This document shows positions 1-13,389 of a stretch of DNA of 56,115 bases, piece by piece. Source of the stretch: Plakobranchus ocellatus (Eukaryota > Mollusca > Gastropoda > Plakobranchidae); contig BLXT01007857.1 in NCBI GenBank assembly GCA_019648995.1, positions 535,623 through 591,737 on the forward strand, given 5' to 3'. Every line of letters begins with the position of its first letter. The first letter of the stretch is position 1. A program made the translations under genes and the position numbers. The notes below the pieces were generated by a model. The model saw only the letters and a program-made list of their open reading frames with translations, was not told the origin of the DNA and searched no databases.

Positions 1-746
1 TTTTTTTTTTTTGTAGAACTTGCGTGAACTGCTTTCACAATACTCGCGAAAGTAAAAGCAAATAATACATGTAAAACCAAATTCACATTTTACGAATGTC
101 AAAACAATATTCCCACAGGTTGATTTTAACCCAAACAGGGATTTTTAAACAGAATAACTTAGGAGCAATGCTTATCTTCTGTATAAATAGGTATAGCAAA
201 CCTATAATCATGTACATAAATAAAAGAAATATTTGATAAATAAACTTTGCTGTAACTAGAAGAAAGGAAAAATCGTCATTTGATAATACCGTAATTTGAC
301 GTGCTGTGGTAATTGTCAGAACTGAGAAACTATGGCATAACTTACGGCAGTATTTGTATCTAAAGACGATCTTTACGCCCCTAACCTCTATTTTCTTCTT
401 CGCGCTGTAAGTTACGAGGTTAACCTGCTAGATTCATGTTAGAAAATATGAAAAAAAAATAAAAAGGATATATGGTACATATGGTGCAGGACATTAAAAG
501 TTCTATCAGAAAGCTTCATCAATCACAATCTACATTGCTGACATCCAAAAAAGGTGCAAACAAAATTTAGTCTTAATGGTTGCTTTTTTACTGTTCAAAT
601 TAAGAAGTATTCCATGAATCTGATTGGAAGTGATAACGAACAAGCAGACAATAAATATCAATCAACAACAAAAGATCAGAACAGACTTGAATATTTCAGT
701 AGATCTGGACAATGATGATGATGAATGATTGTAGTGCCATGCTTCT
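1..746. other. Intergenic, no gene seen
   Basis: The window opens with a poly-T run. The rest is AT-rich sequence with short, scattered open frames. I see no splice-bounded coding block or recognisable repeat family here. Confidence 0.4.
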
Positions 747-1130
747 TTGTATCAAGCTCTGAGAGTGATGATAAGAGGCCCAAACACATCTGCTTCAACC
801 AATTTCCTCATACAGCCCAGTTGAATACAATCTGCTTCAATTAATTCTCTCATGCAACACAGCTCTGAGCAATCTACTTCAATCAATGCTCTCACACAAC
901 CCAGTTCTGAACAGCTAATGTGTCGACCAATCCTCTCAGTCTCACACAACTTAACTCTGAACCATCTGCCTCCATCAAAGCTCTTACACAGCCCAGCTTT
1001 GAACAATCTGCTTCAATCAATGCTCTCCCACAACCCAGCTCTTAGCAAACTGATTCAGTCATGGCTACTAATAAGCAAGCCCTGAATAATCTGCTGCGAT
1101 TTATTAAGATTAAGAATCCTCCAATGCTTA
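747..1130. repeat. 42-bp tandem minisatellite, about 8-9 diverged copies
   Basis: The word tctgcttcaa, or a close variant, starts at about 789, 831, 873, 965, 1007, 1049 and 1091, so the spacing is 42 bp with one longer interval between 873 and 965. Each unit resembles tctgcttcaatcaatgctct followed by cacacaacccagctctgaac. Because 42 is a multiple of 3, the units read as a degenerate 14-residue repeat (Gln/Ser/Leu rich) on the plus strand and open frames arise on both strands. I see no start context, flanking splice signals or homologue, so I call it a non-coding minisatellite. A decayed repeat-coding exon is the alternative. Confidence 0.7.
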
Positions 1131-4100
1131 AACTAATGAAACACAATTCAGCCCTGATTTTTCATGAGCGACCAGTGTTATCCTTGAATATTGATAGATA
1201 GCCATAGGAAAAGCAGAAGATACTCTGATTCGTGGAATACAATAAGAGAAAGAATGGATTTTCCATTGATTTTTTGGCGTTTGTCTTCACTTGCCGCTCA
1301 AAGTAAGGTTGTTGTGCACCATGTTGAAAAGAGAGATATCCAGAAAGACAAAAACATCGGACGAGAAGAAAACGCACTTTAAAACCATACATTCGATGGA
1401 CGAAAACTTGGGAATCTGTAAAACTTAATACATGTATAAGGGCATTTTAAATATGTCAAATTCAATTGTCAAGACAACACTGGGCAATAAAAGCAGTAAT
1501 TGGATTTAATAAGGAATTTCAGTGGCAAATCTGGCACACATTATTGAATATCAACTCGTTTTCTGGCATTCCACGAGAGAAGGCTGGACACAAACATGGA
1601 ATACCTCAGTCCATATCTCCTGTATCTTGAAAATAAAAATATTCTTCTTGTCTTCAAGCGAGCGAGGAGATTGGGGTTGTTAACATGTAAGAATGTCAAC
1701 GTACAAAATGATATGCTATAAACGACTTTAACCATGCCTTCCATATTATTCTCTCAAAGGATGGATTGGGTGTTTGTTCCAGGTTTGTAAATTCTAAGGA
1801 AAATGATGAATATGACATATGATGAGGGCTTTCTGTGAAGCCAAAATTATTCTCCAAACACTGCATGAATTCTAAAATTACTAGCTAATACAAATCATTT
1901 TTTTCTGCGTGTTTTACCAATAGTGTGTTGCTCAATAACGAGACGGAGACCAAGAAGTTGCCCATTCATCATAACAATCTTACATTGTTTTGCATTTCTA
2001 CAGTAAATGAACTTAATAGCTCACAAAGTTCTCATTGAAAATATAGGCCTACTAGCACTCATTATTTTTCATTTCAGTTTTGTTGTATGTGAATTCAGTT
2101 AGAAACCCTGATGATTGTGTAATTATTGTGTTATTGATGTGCCTATAGATTTTAATTGAACATCTTGAATCTTTTCTTTTTCTTTTTTTTTTTTTTGGGG
2201 GGGTGCGCAATGAAACACCAAGAAGCACTGTGACTCCATATCACCTTTTCAAATTCCTTTTTAGTCTTTTATAAGTTTTAATTTTATCAACTTCGGGCTG
2301 AGCTGTATAGCTTTTGAGATATGTTTGTTTTAATTTTGCTTTACTTCCGAATGTTTCTAAAGTTCATCTTACAGCACAATCAATTCAGTCCCATTGTGTG
2401 CAGCAAAGACCCACCTCTTAACACTGTAACAGCTTCCCACGAGATATTTTACTCATCAATACATGTATTTTTAAAACAATGCTGCTGTGACAATGCATAC
2501 TTTCCAACGATTTGTTTTATGTATTGTAACTTGAGTTAAGGAAGTATCATTTGAGGATTTTGAAGTCCAAATTTCCGTATATCATAGATTTTAAAAAGAA
2601 ATGTATTCATGTACACACTGTATATGGGAAAGTTCAATACACTGAGCAATTTCATGAACAATATTACACAACCTGTACAAATATTGGGCCGCTACTTGTT
2701 TCTGAAAAGGAAAAAAATTTTTTTTTTTGGCCTCTCCTGAAAAGTTGCTTAAAAATTAAGTCACAGGTTTACTTATATTGTTTGACACCTTCGATATGTA
2801 TGGCTGTATACAGAGGAAAAATAAAAATGCTGAAAATCTCTGACTGAAGCCACTGGCACTAAGTGGCAGTATGAACTAGTTCGAGATCATACCATTGAGC
2901 CAATGTGCACTACCTTACTTACTGCTTTAAACTTCAACTATTTGTCTGGAAATTTTGTCCAAAGAGTCGGAGATTGCATTTTAAACATTATGGGCACAAA
3001 TTCAAAACTGCATTTAATTAGCTCTGCAGATTTGGAAACTGGAGAGGAAAGAGCTACTGGGCTTTATCTTAAAAAGAAAAAAAAAATTATTAAAAAGTAA
3101 AAAAAGGAAAGGGAAGGGAAGGAAAAACACATACAGGTATTTAAAACCTATATTACTGTACTCAAAATGTTTACATTATAATTACATTATCGAATGCAAT
3201 ATATTCGACTCATTAGGTCGGGCTAAAGATAATTAGCAAAAGAGAAGGAAGAAAAATTTTGAACTGTTTTAAATGGGACCGGGATTGGGAGTAAAGTGCA
3301 TTGTTTTCTATCCCCTCCCCTCTTATTGAGTCCGCAACACATCCTTGCATCATACTGACTACATTAGAGAATAGATAAAATTGTGGGGGTTTTTTTGTTC
3401 TTTTGGGGGGAGGGGACCCTGTCAAAAACGTCTGCTACTAGTGCTAGTGCTGGATATATGTATAATTGATGAAACGGCTGGATGTTGGTGGAGTTGCTAT
3501 AGGCAGGTACTTGTAAGGCAACAGGTGCTAAAGTTCAGTAGACTGATGAGAGTATTGAAACAGCTATTTAAAATTTTATTTTACATGACATGAACGATCA
3601 ACTTCATTTTTAGTCGGCGTCACTTATTCCTTTTTTTCCTTGAAGTTGATCATACCCCGTTGAAGTTATACTATAAAGACAAAACTGTGATACTGTTATC
3701 GATGTAGGTTTAACCATTGAAGTAATCTTCTCATCAATGATAAAAATTAAAAAAAAAAATAAATGGATAAGCCGATATTCATTTTGCCTCATCAGAAGAC
3801 TACACATAATGGGTGAATCTCCTTTGCAGCTGCTAATGCTATAGCTATGTGAGACTTAGGAGACATGAAACACATTTGAGCATCATGCTTGCCACCCAGA
3901 GTGATCCGAGTAAATGGTATGAAGAACCATCTCTCAACTCTTTTTTCCATTTAATTGTCTAGCTTAGTAGCTAGCTCTAATCCACCACTGTACACTTTCA
4001 ATTTATGTCTTTACTATACCCGGTATTGATCCTCTCCACTTTATAAATATAACATGATGATGCCATTGATGGCCTGGCGCACCTCAACATTGAGACTTGA

Positions 4101-5345
4101 AACTTAATTTTGAATCAATCGATGAGCTTTCTTTACAGAGTTATCTACAAACTGCCTCACGATAATCGCAGTCACATAGCCTTTATTTCTTTCTACTTTC
4201 CTTCTTCCCACCAAATCAGCAAAAAATTAGGAGGCCAATGTTGAAAACAAAGGTAGCTCCTTTTGCTCAGATACTAGAAAAGAAAAAAAAAGCTAATGTT
4301 AATGGCAATAGCAACATGACTCATTCTCCCCCAAAACAGTTTTAATATGACAAAACAAAATTTACAAAAACGGCAGACATTAGGTTCCACTGTTTGAATT
4401 TCTCTTGATGAATGATATGAGTAGATAGGTTAGTCATTAATGCAGATATATAGAATGAGCTGTTTTTTTTTTACATTCGAGAGAAATCGTCTTACGGTAT
4501 TTTTTTGTCTACTATTATTTTAGAAATATCTGATAAACAATTCAATTTTACAAAAATCAAAAATATCTGGTATTGATTTCTCTTCTACTTTATGGAAAGT
4601 TAGGCCATTTTGAGCATTCGAAATAGCCTGCAACATCTCCTTTTGTAATGTAATGGTGAAAGCTGGACAGACAAGCTATAGCGATGTGAGCTTTTTGAGC
4701 CAAAAAAAAAATCTCTCTCAGGTGTCATAAATGTGATATCCAACAAATTTGAACCGTTTTCAAATGCCCGTTGGGAAAGTTATGATAGTTGCTACTGTAG
4801 TAGCTATGGTAAAAAAAAAGAGTAGCAATACAAAACTATAATAGTATTAATTGGTTCAGAATTTAATCTACTTTTGCACTACAGAAGGTGGGGACATTTC
4901 CATACATGCTAGTAATTACCAAGTTGGCCATTGCAACTGCTATGCCTCCAGTATACTTTGGAAGCAACTTTTAAGACGACTAATTCCACAGTAAAACATT
5001 GTCACTGGTTACCGAAATTAATTTGAGTCATCTTGTTAAATTTACAAATTATGCAGGCTTAGCAAAAATGATTGTTGAAATTGAAGTCCCTTGAATTTTG
5101 ATGATCCATGTGATTAAATATTTTATAACTTGATCCCATTGCTTGAGTGATAAGAATTAAACAGAGAGAGAGAAAGGGTCAAGTTAGTTCTAGTCCATAG
5201 GATTTTGATGTTAAAAAGTTGAGTAATCCTAAACTTAAGGAAAATTTTGCTGTTATGTTTAAATTAAAATATATGTAAATATCTACAACACATACACACA
5301 CCCTCAAAAACAGGAACAAAGAATGCTTATGGTTTTTGGATGAAA
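1131..5345. other. Intergenic downstream of RPL6, no gene seen
   Basis: About 4.2 kb of AT-rich DNA with many homopolymer runs, for example at 2180-2196, 2718-2730 and 4462-4472. The open frames are short and of biased composition, and none is bounded by convincing splice sites. I found no conserved protein. Confidence 0.4.
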
Positions 5346-5351
5346 TTTAAT
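5346..5351 (-). terminator. RPL6 poly(A) signal ATTAAA
   Basis: The minus strand reads ATTAAA only a few bases after the RPL6 stop codon (5355-5357). Very short 3'UTRs are usual for ribosomal protein mRNAs, so this is a plausible cleavage signal. No transcript evidence is available. Confidence 0.5.
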
Positions 5352-5354
5352 ATT

Positions 5355-8300
5355 TTAAAAAACCATTTTGTGTGGATATTGGTTGTTTGACAGAGAGAAC
5401 ATGGCCCCCAAGTATCCAAAAAGCAGCTTCTTTTCTTTGTGCTTGCGAATCACATCCAAAATTTGGCCATCCACAGCAATCTGGTCTTCTTTGCGCTCCT
5501 CAGTTACAGAATAAACCTAAAATAAAAAAATAAAACACTTAAAAAGAGCTGACAAAAACAACCTTCCTTAACTCACAGGGCCCTGGTCATTTCAAGGCTC
5601 GCCGGTTCTGGAAAACTGGCCATTTCAGACAGTTTTTAAAAAATTCTAGTGCTTTACTAAATTGTAGTACAAACTTCATTTTCACTGTGCATGTTTTGGT
5701 ATTTCAGAGCTCTCAGTGTTGTGGTTGATTTTTTACGATTTTTTAAAAATACCCTGCATTTCCCATTTTCGGAAAGCGTTTCCAGGCAGTAGAGACCCAT
5801 AAGAAGCAGATTTACAAAATCTATAACCTGAGAAATATATTACATTTGGAATTAAATTTTGTCACCGAAAATATAAAAATAATTTTATTGAAACTGCTTC
5901 TTTAGTCTAAATCTAAATCTATCTCATCCTGAATCATGAAATCTTTAATTTGACCGTTCACCTTCATGGGTCATTGGCGTGTGAGCAGAGTAGATCTAGA
6001 ATTACAGAAACCCGATATGACGATTTATTGTTTTATTATCGTAACTAGACCTAAATTTTTCACTCGAAGTTCAAATTAATGTACATTCTAGAAAGAAATT
6101 TCAACCTCTGTCACTTCTTAGAATCTCTAGATCTAAATCTAGTCTAGATTCTAAATCTAGATCTAGATCTAGATGTAGAGTTCGAGATCGGATGGGCACT
6201 TAGGTTTGGGGACAAGAATTTTCGTTGAACAAAACCAACATTCTCGAAACGATAGGAGTGGAAATAATTTTCATTTTCATCATCTGATTCCAGCTCACAT
6301 GGCTCAACATCACTCTCTTCAGCAAACTCAAAAGTATCAAACACAATGAGCTATGATTCCGCTATTGTTTGGGTTGGAAAAGAGTTCAGAATGACAGATC
6401 GACCGGTTCGGAGGTATCCGTGTTCAATCCGTTACTTTGAATACTAAAAATAGGAGAAACGCGGCAAATCGGGTATCACCGTAAAGCTCGGAAATTCACG
6501 AAAACAACCGAGAAAACCGGAAGTTTCTGTGACGTTGTTAACGTACTTTAAAAAATTCGCAAAGCCATGCCGAACATACTCGACATCAGGGCCCGGGCGC
6601 TACAAATAGCATGTTGATACCGTTCGACACCAGGGCCCGGTGAGTTAAGGACATAAGCATGGGTTAAATTCCAGTTAAAACTAACAACCCAACACAATAC
6701 CATTATCGGAATAAATTTTCTAAATTTCGACACATAGGTATGATGAAAAGCCCTCAGTTTTCAAATCCTTAAATGAAATGAATAAAGCTTAGGGCATTAG
6801 GAATTTGATAAACCATAAGTCCCTCTCCCCATACCTCTTTCTCAGTGCTGAAGATATCACCCTCAGTGTGTTTAGGTTTCTTTGACTTCTGGCGCTTGAA
6901 ATACTCATCATTTACACGGTCTGGAACCTTAATATCCTTGATGTCTAGCCTGGTCTTTGTGGCAATAACATATCTCTGGTTTATACGCCTCAGCGGACAC
7001 CCATTAAGATGGTAAGGGCCTTAAGATGACAAAGGAGAAAAAAAACACATATTAGTCAAAATCATGAGTTATCTTTGACGTACGAAACAAAAAGAATCTG
7101 TACCTTTTGCCCTGTATATAGAACGATGTTTATGTTCTTCCAGAGATTATGACCAAATATCTTCAATCATCAACTTGCAACATTTACCAAAAGCATGTAT
7201 ATAAGGAAAAAAAAAAGGCCATTTTGACATTGATTTTCTCTTGTCAAGTCGTGTTATAATTTATATAAATGTTTCACCACAGTGACAATCAATAGTTCAG
7301 CTAGCAATGCATGCCATGGCCTTGGACCTGTAATACAAACTGTAGTCTATTTTCAAAGTCACACCAAATCATGGCCCATTGAAAGCGAAGTACCCTACCA
7401 GCCAACCATTAACCATAAAAAAAAAACCATAACCCCTATACACACTACTTAAAAAGTACAATGAATTTAAATGATACTGCTTCCTCAACTGATGATGCCT
7501 CCAAAATTTTCTGAAGAAAACCCCCAGAACCATCCTCACCGATAGAACAACCAATGCCAGTGATATTACTGTACCACAACCCAAAATCCTATCATTGAGA
7601 TTATATCTAAGGTGACCAGCACCAGCACCACAATCACTCTTCTTACTGCACATCATGTTTGAATACAACAAAATCTAAAAATTTTTTTTCTCTTCAAAAT
7701 ACTGTATGAAATCAATTTATCATGGCTAGAACATTCATTAAGCTTTTGCCTGCCCTAAAACTATCCCAAAATAGCCAGTTTACACAATGCTAACATCTTA
7801 ATTGTCTTGTCTGGGCCTTACCAAGCATAGTGCTTTACTATAACAGTACAACAAACTGTCACAATACATCAATTTTAGATTTCAACCATTCATGTTTTTC
7901 ACCTTTATATATATAGAGCCATTTGATTATTTGATTGTACATCTATCATTTTGTTATTGCAAATTAATCACATTACCTTTACTTCAAACCAGTAGGTTCT
8001 CCATTGAGTTGAACAGGTCAAAATATTAACCAATAACTCAAAATAATTAAAGTTAAAGCTTGCAATTAAATTTTGCATTTGCTTCCATTGCAATGATGGT
8101 TTTTTGCAGTGTTTTAATGAATTTAAACTTTAAAATGACAAGTTCTGTAGGTTTAGCATATCAGTGAGGGATTATGTCCTCTATATGAAAAAAAAACACT
8201 TCGCAATGAAATCGCCCTCAGATATATTCACTAAGAATTAAACCCTAAAGTATGTCCATATCTCAAGTATACATGTATCCTGATAATTTTTAAAATTTAA

Positions 8301-11300
8301 ATGGCTTGCTAGAACCTCGATCTATTAAGAAAAGTCTACAATCAAAATATAGATTAAGATATCAAGTTCCAGGTCCAAAAAGAAAAGATAAAAAAAAAAA
8401 AAGAAGAGTATATTGAGAGTTCACTTCTAGATTTAGTAGACATAACAAGCCACTGAGATTCTCTGAATATAAATTCTCAAGAATGATTATTCTAGATCCC
8501 TGATATAAAAAAATTTGTAACCTACTGGATTTTCCATGTATCTAATTCAATATTTTGAAAAGGAAAAGACAAAAAATGCCTTGTGTGAAAGACATGCCTA
8601 ACCTTGAAAAAACTTTAGAGGGACATCAAGAGCAAAAATGTGGAACAACTCTGAACATGACGGGAACAAATACTGACTGAACCAAACCAAAAAAAAAAAA
8701 AAAGGACCCAATTTACCTAAAAATTCCTATTAAAAAAAATGCTTAAAACAGGAATATACCTTTAGGACGGGGAAGACTGTCAGTCTCTGTATAAATCGGT
8801 ACAAACATTAAACCAACATGCCTAACATAGAGCTTCTGCACATACATTCCTATCGTTTTAATGTTCAGCATATATGTCAGCCCTAGATCAAAGACATATG
8901 AAAAGAAGAAAAGCCCTCAAAATTTTCATTCTTGTTCAATTTTAGGCCACTGATTTCAATGTTGCCATAATAATTCAATTTTACTGGCTTTTCTCAGTAG
9001 AAAAAAAGCATTAAACAATCAGCTATTCTATCCTTGATACACATTGCTTTGATGCATTCTTTTGGAATACAGTGCTGAGGTTTTTTTTGCGAATGGAAAC
9101 TTCTATATATATATAGAGCAATTTCCTTTTGGTCACTTTAAGAGAGGTAGACTCATCAAAGTTCTAGATCTACAGGCAGTTCATAATTATCACAAAACTG
9201 GCAATGGCTAAAGCCTAGTGTGTATCAGACAGTCTAACACAGAGCTGCAAATTCAATGCTGGGTTAAAATCGGCACATACAAAGCACTAGCATAGTGCTA
9301 ACTCGCCTAGACTTTTAAAACACTGCGCATACTGGTAGAATCAAAGTCATTATAATTAAGTTTAACCAAACCATTGACTTAAGTTGACATAGAAAACAGG
9401 AAAAAAAAATTATGAAATTGTTTATTTCTATTAAAATTGCAGTTCTGCCACATTGACTTCCCTACTAATTCAAAACTGCTGATTTCAAATTTGCTGTCAG
9501 AATTGTGATTGCTATGCTCGCAAAGATATGTCTGCTGAAAAGAAAACCTAGTCTAGGTGAGTGATGTCAAAGTGCAAGCGACCGACCACCAATGGTCACA
9601 AAGATGATTTACATCTACACGGTATACCTATAGGTTTGTCCCACCCCTCTTCAGCCTATAAGATGCATGCTTGGTGACTTTTATGAAAAAGAAAAGGTCT
9701 AGCTAAGAGCACCATACAAGTAATAAGTTTGTCACAGAGTTAGCACTGTTTAATTTTTCCATTATTTTCTTTTATGCCCCCTAAGGACCTCACCCTACTT
9801 ATAAGGAGACGGGCCACTAAACCTAGATAGGTTTATACAGAGGGTACGACAAATCACAAATCAGCTAAATTCCGCGCTTTTGACATAACCATGCGGATTT
9901 TCGCAATGCAGGTCATTTTTCAGGTAGAATTCCGAAACGGTAGGCATGTCTGATATGAAAAAGGCCTTCCACAGCCTTGCTCTATTTTCGCTTTCTAGCC
10001 ATGTTTTACTGTATACATTTGTGGCTGTTATCACTAATAAAAATTAAATTGTTGAAAAAAATCCTTTTTTACCCTTAATCTTTGAGTTATCTTTCATTTT
10101 TATAACTACATTTGACTTGCAGATGTTTAGATTATGGTCCATTAAAAATTATTACTGCCCAATGAGCAGTTTAAAAGGGCTTAGTGGAAAAGGTCTGAAC
10201 TTAGCCTTTTATGCATTATATATGATGACTATTTGTCTTGTTTTCGATTTATCTTCAACATGAAATTACCTCTATGTAACTGGCCTTACTTTGGAACCAC
10301 CTTATGTCAGATTTAAGGCAAAACTTCCACAATTATTCCTATATCTTCAATCAAAATTACTCCTTTAAACAATAAAAAAAACCAAATAAAATGTGCTTAA
10401 GGAAAAATGAAATCAATGCACTAAACTTACCAGTCACCAAGAGAAGACCAGTGTTGAGCTGTTTCAAGAAAACCACTCTCTAAAAAAAAAAATAGGGATA
10501 CACAAATGGGAAGCTTTGTATTGGACAAAGTACAACAGTTGCAAGCTAAATAACTTATTTCAGAATGGAGATAATTTCACAGTAAAGAATCTTTTATATT
10601 TCTTAAAATTTAGATTTACAGCTCTTAGCAGTAATGTAATTGTTACTGTTTGGAACCCAATCCCTGCCCAAGTTTTTGAAATTGAAAAGGTTTTGATTTT
10701 TAAATATATGAAATATTTTTTTAAACAAATTGACTTTAAATTTTAAAAAATTACGAACTACATGGAAGAGCAGTGGATAAAAATTTAAGATAAAACTGTG
10801 ACTCAATATCCAATTGCTTAAATGATTAGAGTTGGTAAGATCATTTAAATCTCAATACCCCTAAAAAATAAACACTCATAGGTAATTAACATTTTCGTTT
10901 CATAATACGACTATCATTACTTTCAATCCACTATTTCTGAACAATGGACTCGTTTTTGACAATCCGTGTACCTAACACATGTAACAATCATTACCCACCT
11001 TGCCCTTATGTCTGCCTGCCAGCAATATAAGAATAGTTCCAGGGGTGATCGATGACCTGAGCTTTCTTTTGTGCTGACTGAAGGCATTTTTGCGACTCTT
11101 CAATTTCCTTGGCTTGTCTTCGGTTGGATACCAGCGAGGCTATTCAAATGATAAAGTTGAAAAAAAAGAAAAATTACATAATAGGAAACATTAAATCATA
11201 TTTTGTCACACTCATTCCACTTTTGCTCAAGTCGCTTTTGAGAAAACTAAGAAACTATGATACTCTTTCATCATGTGAATTTTCCTAAAAGCATGGATTA

Positions 11301-13077
11301 CATGAACAAGTAATCAGAAATTATTGTAGGTGCAGAAAAGGGGAGTGTACCATTGTAAAGCAAAAAAAAAAACAAAACTCCCCAAAAATTGACTTAGGCA
11401 AAAGTGGAATGAGCCTGACGATTTATAATATCCAACACATACCAGGCATAATGTACTCAATGGATCTGATCAGGACCAGTGTAAGCACCAATAGGTAATA
11501 AATTTAGAGTAGCATATATATCCATCCAGGGAACCACTGTCACATAGTGCAATCCTTCCATGATTTGCCTTCCTTTCACTATTAATTAGACAGGGTGGAT
11601 ACAAAAATGTTCTCAGCCTATCATCTTTAATATTAACCTTTGACGCAATACCTTTTTTAGTGACAAAACCCTCTAAGTTTGGTCATAAGTCCCACCATTA
11701 CCCAATGCAAAAAATACCTGTGCTTTGCAAAGGAGCTCGCCATCAATCAATTTAAAAAAAAGACCTAAAGAAAAAATCTATGCAAAAGTGCTAGAATAAA
11801 AATGGTTTTCCGTGCCAGGTTCTTATGGGAAGCCATTCTCATATTAGCCTTATTCCCACAAAAAATAATATCGAAGACCTTGAAATGTATAATTCATGCC
11901 TAGCTTGCAATCATTGTTTGAAAAAAAAAAAGGCTAATTCCACATATTACAAATTTTTTTTTGTGGTATATGCCTAGCATTTTTTCCCAAAAAAAAAAAA
12001 AAAAAAAAAAGCCCGGATGTTTTTCTGGACCTGCACCATCAAGTGGCACATGAGCTCAAATGATGCAGCTGTTTAGCTGCGACTAAATTAGCAATCAGAG
12101 TTTAATTCCTGCTCTCTTCAACTTCTGCCGTGAAATCTTTGCTTCATATTTAGGGCTACTTAGCATTCTCTTCCAGCCCTAAATTTTAACAAACAATCCC
12201 AAAGGATCAAGTATTAATAAAGGAGAAAGTACAGAAAATTGCAGAAGAAAATGAGTTTTATTTCTTGCAATTTGGGGGTGGTTTCCTGATGCAAAAATCC
12301 TTCCAGAAGATCTATTAATTCTGGAAAAAGATAAAGCTGAATTGGTCCAGTCTACTACTGCCATTTTATTTCTGGTGTTGATACTATCACTAACTATTGA
12401 ATCATGCATTGCTGCAGCAAATGTACAAAATATCACATTCATTTATCAAAACTGTTTCCAATTAAATCAATTAATGAATTTATTTAGATGTAGATTATAC
12501 TTTAGAAATCTTTCCAGTGTTCTTGCTGCTAACAGTTTCTAAAATATTTAGGGTCTATATTTATATGCACTTGGCCTATTGCCTCTTCTTTAATAACTTC
12601 TTCTTGGGACCATAGTTTGGGTTTGACTAAAGGTGTCTTATTTCAGGCCTTTGGTGGCCAACAAAAGATTCAGCAACAATGTAATTAAATTTGAATGCTC
12701 TATTGCCAATTTATTTTGGCTGGGTCTACAATGAGATCTAGATCTAAAAGTGGGATAACCCGGCGCCAGGCCCATTATCTAGATCTAGGCCTACCTTCCT
12801 CAGTTACCAACGAAATGATGAGGTAACAGATCAAGTTATAGTGTAAATAGTGCTACTATCACATATCTGCACAATTTTTCGCCTGCGACCTCTTCATTTT
12901 GCCGGTAGCTGGATCTAGATCTAGATCTAGATCTAGATCTTGATCCTATCCGTTAACACTAACAGCTAAGATACTTAGGCCTACCTTTCTCTTTATCCGG
13001 ACCTGTCTTTCACCTCCATTTTTATCGCCACCAATTTTTTTGGTGACGACAGTTGGTTGCTTTGCTACAGTCGGCAT
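5355..13077 (-). CDS. RPL6: 60S ribosomal protein L6 (eL6)
   Basis: Structural protein of the large ribosomal subunit, acting in cytoplasmic translation. Coding exons on the minus strand are 12985-13077, 10999-11139, 10431-10479, 6835-7019 and 5355-5516. They sum to 630 nt (209 residues plus stop) and every junction is GT-AG with matching phase. Residues recognisable from the family: GGDKNGG near residue 17; PRWYPTED near 32; [19 protein letters not shown] at about 60-78; [17 protein letters not shown] at 79-95; [14 protein letters not shown] near 103-116; and the C-terminal [10 protein letters not shown]. The start ATG lies directly after a splice acceptor, and a separate 5'UTR exon is at 13362-13389. 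Vertebrate L6 has a long basic N-terminal extension; I find no exon for one in the 284-bp first intron, so this protein resembles the short forms. Introns 2 and 4 are large (1.8 and 3.4 kb) and the last intron holds a DNA transposon. I looked for box C/D snoRNAs in the introns and could not support any. Confidence 0.96.
5572..6644. mobile_element. TTAA-flanked non-autonomous DNA transposon
   Basis: The left end reads CTCACAGGGCCCTGGT and the right end, reversed, reads CTCACCGGGCCCTGGT: an inverted repeat of about 16 bp with one mismatch. Both ends abut TTAA (5568-5571 and 6645-6648), the target duplication typical of piggyBac-type elements. The end motif CGACAYCAGGGCCCGG occurs twice near the right end (6581 and 6625, 44 bp apart). 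The interior contains a GATCTA-type tract and a 66-codon minus-strand open frame (6144-6344) with an acidic segment that I cannot assign to a transposase. The element lies wholly inside the last RPL6 intron. Confidence 0.6.
6123..6178. repeat. (TAGATC)n palindromic microsatellite
   Basis: Imperfect, then perfect, iterations of the self-complementary hexamer tagatc/tctaga, inside the TTAA-flanked element. The same motif recurs at 12729-12945, 13672-13965 and 54560-54660. Confidence 0.75.
7020..10430 (-). other. RPL6 intron 4, no nested gene seen
   Basis: A 3.4-kb AT-rich intron. I see only short random open frames, homopolymers and scattered CTAGAT words. Candidate TGATGA box C motifs on the transcript strand lack a CTGA box D at suitable spacing, so no snoRNA is called. 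Confidence 0.4.
12729..12945. repeat. TAGATC cluster in RPL6 intron 2
   Basis: Three groups of AGATCTAGATCT-type sequence: 12732-12747, 12778-12790 and the longest perfect run at 12910-12940. The motif is palindromic, so it has no strand. Confidence 0.7.
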
Positions 13078-13361
13078 CTGAAAAGTATCATTACACGAGA
13101 AAAAATAAATATTATAAACATATTTAGATGGGGAACATGCCAAAGGGAGATCTAAACACAGTTACGATACGGGCAGTTTGTTTACGTCCCAAGAAGGATT
13201 GTACTTAGATGAAAATTGTACGCAATTAAATCATAACTTTGATATGAAGATCCAAAAACTATCGAGGTTTCATTTTTAAAGATTTTATTGAGAAGATTAA
13301 TGAGTTCTAGTTACGATTGAAAAAATCATTTATATTACAGTAATGAATGTACCGTCCGTAC

Positions 13362-13389
13362 CTTGAAGAAGCCTTGATCAAAAAGGAAG
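13362..13389 (-). promoter_or_regulatory. RPL6: RPL6 5'UTR exon with TOP motif
   Basis: On the minus strand the sequence CTTCCTTTTTGATCAAGG begins at 13389. It is followed by a consensus splice donor (CAAG|GTACGG, intron from 13361). A cytidine start followed by an uninterrupted pyrimidine run is the 5' terminal oligopyrimidine signature of ribosomal protein mRNAs, which couples their translation to mTOR signalling. A 28-nt non-coding first exon spliced to the ATG exon at 13077 fits the gene structure. The exact transcription start is inferred. Confidence 0.65.

Noticed and set aside
852..1085. 77-codon plus-strand open frame
   Set aside because: It is produced by the 42-bp minisatellite; no splice signals or family support.
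7369..7671. 100-codon minus-strand open frame in RPL6 intron 4
   Set aside because: Starts and ends at random relative to splice sites, composition is biased, and no family is recognisable.
11267..11300. Box C/D snoRNA in RPL6 intron 2 (ATGATGA on the transcript strand)
   Set aside because: No CTGA box D at suitable distance and no terminal stem.
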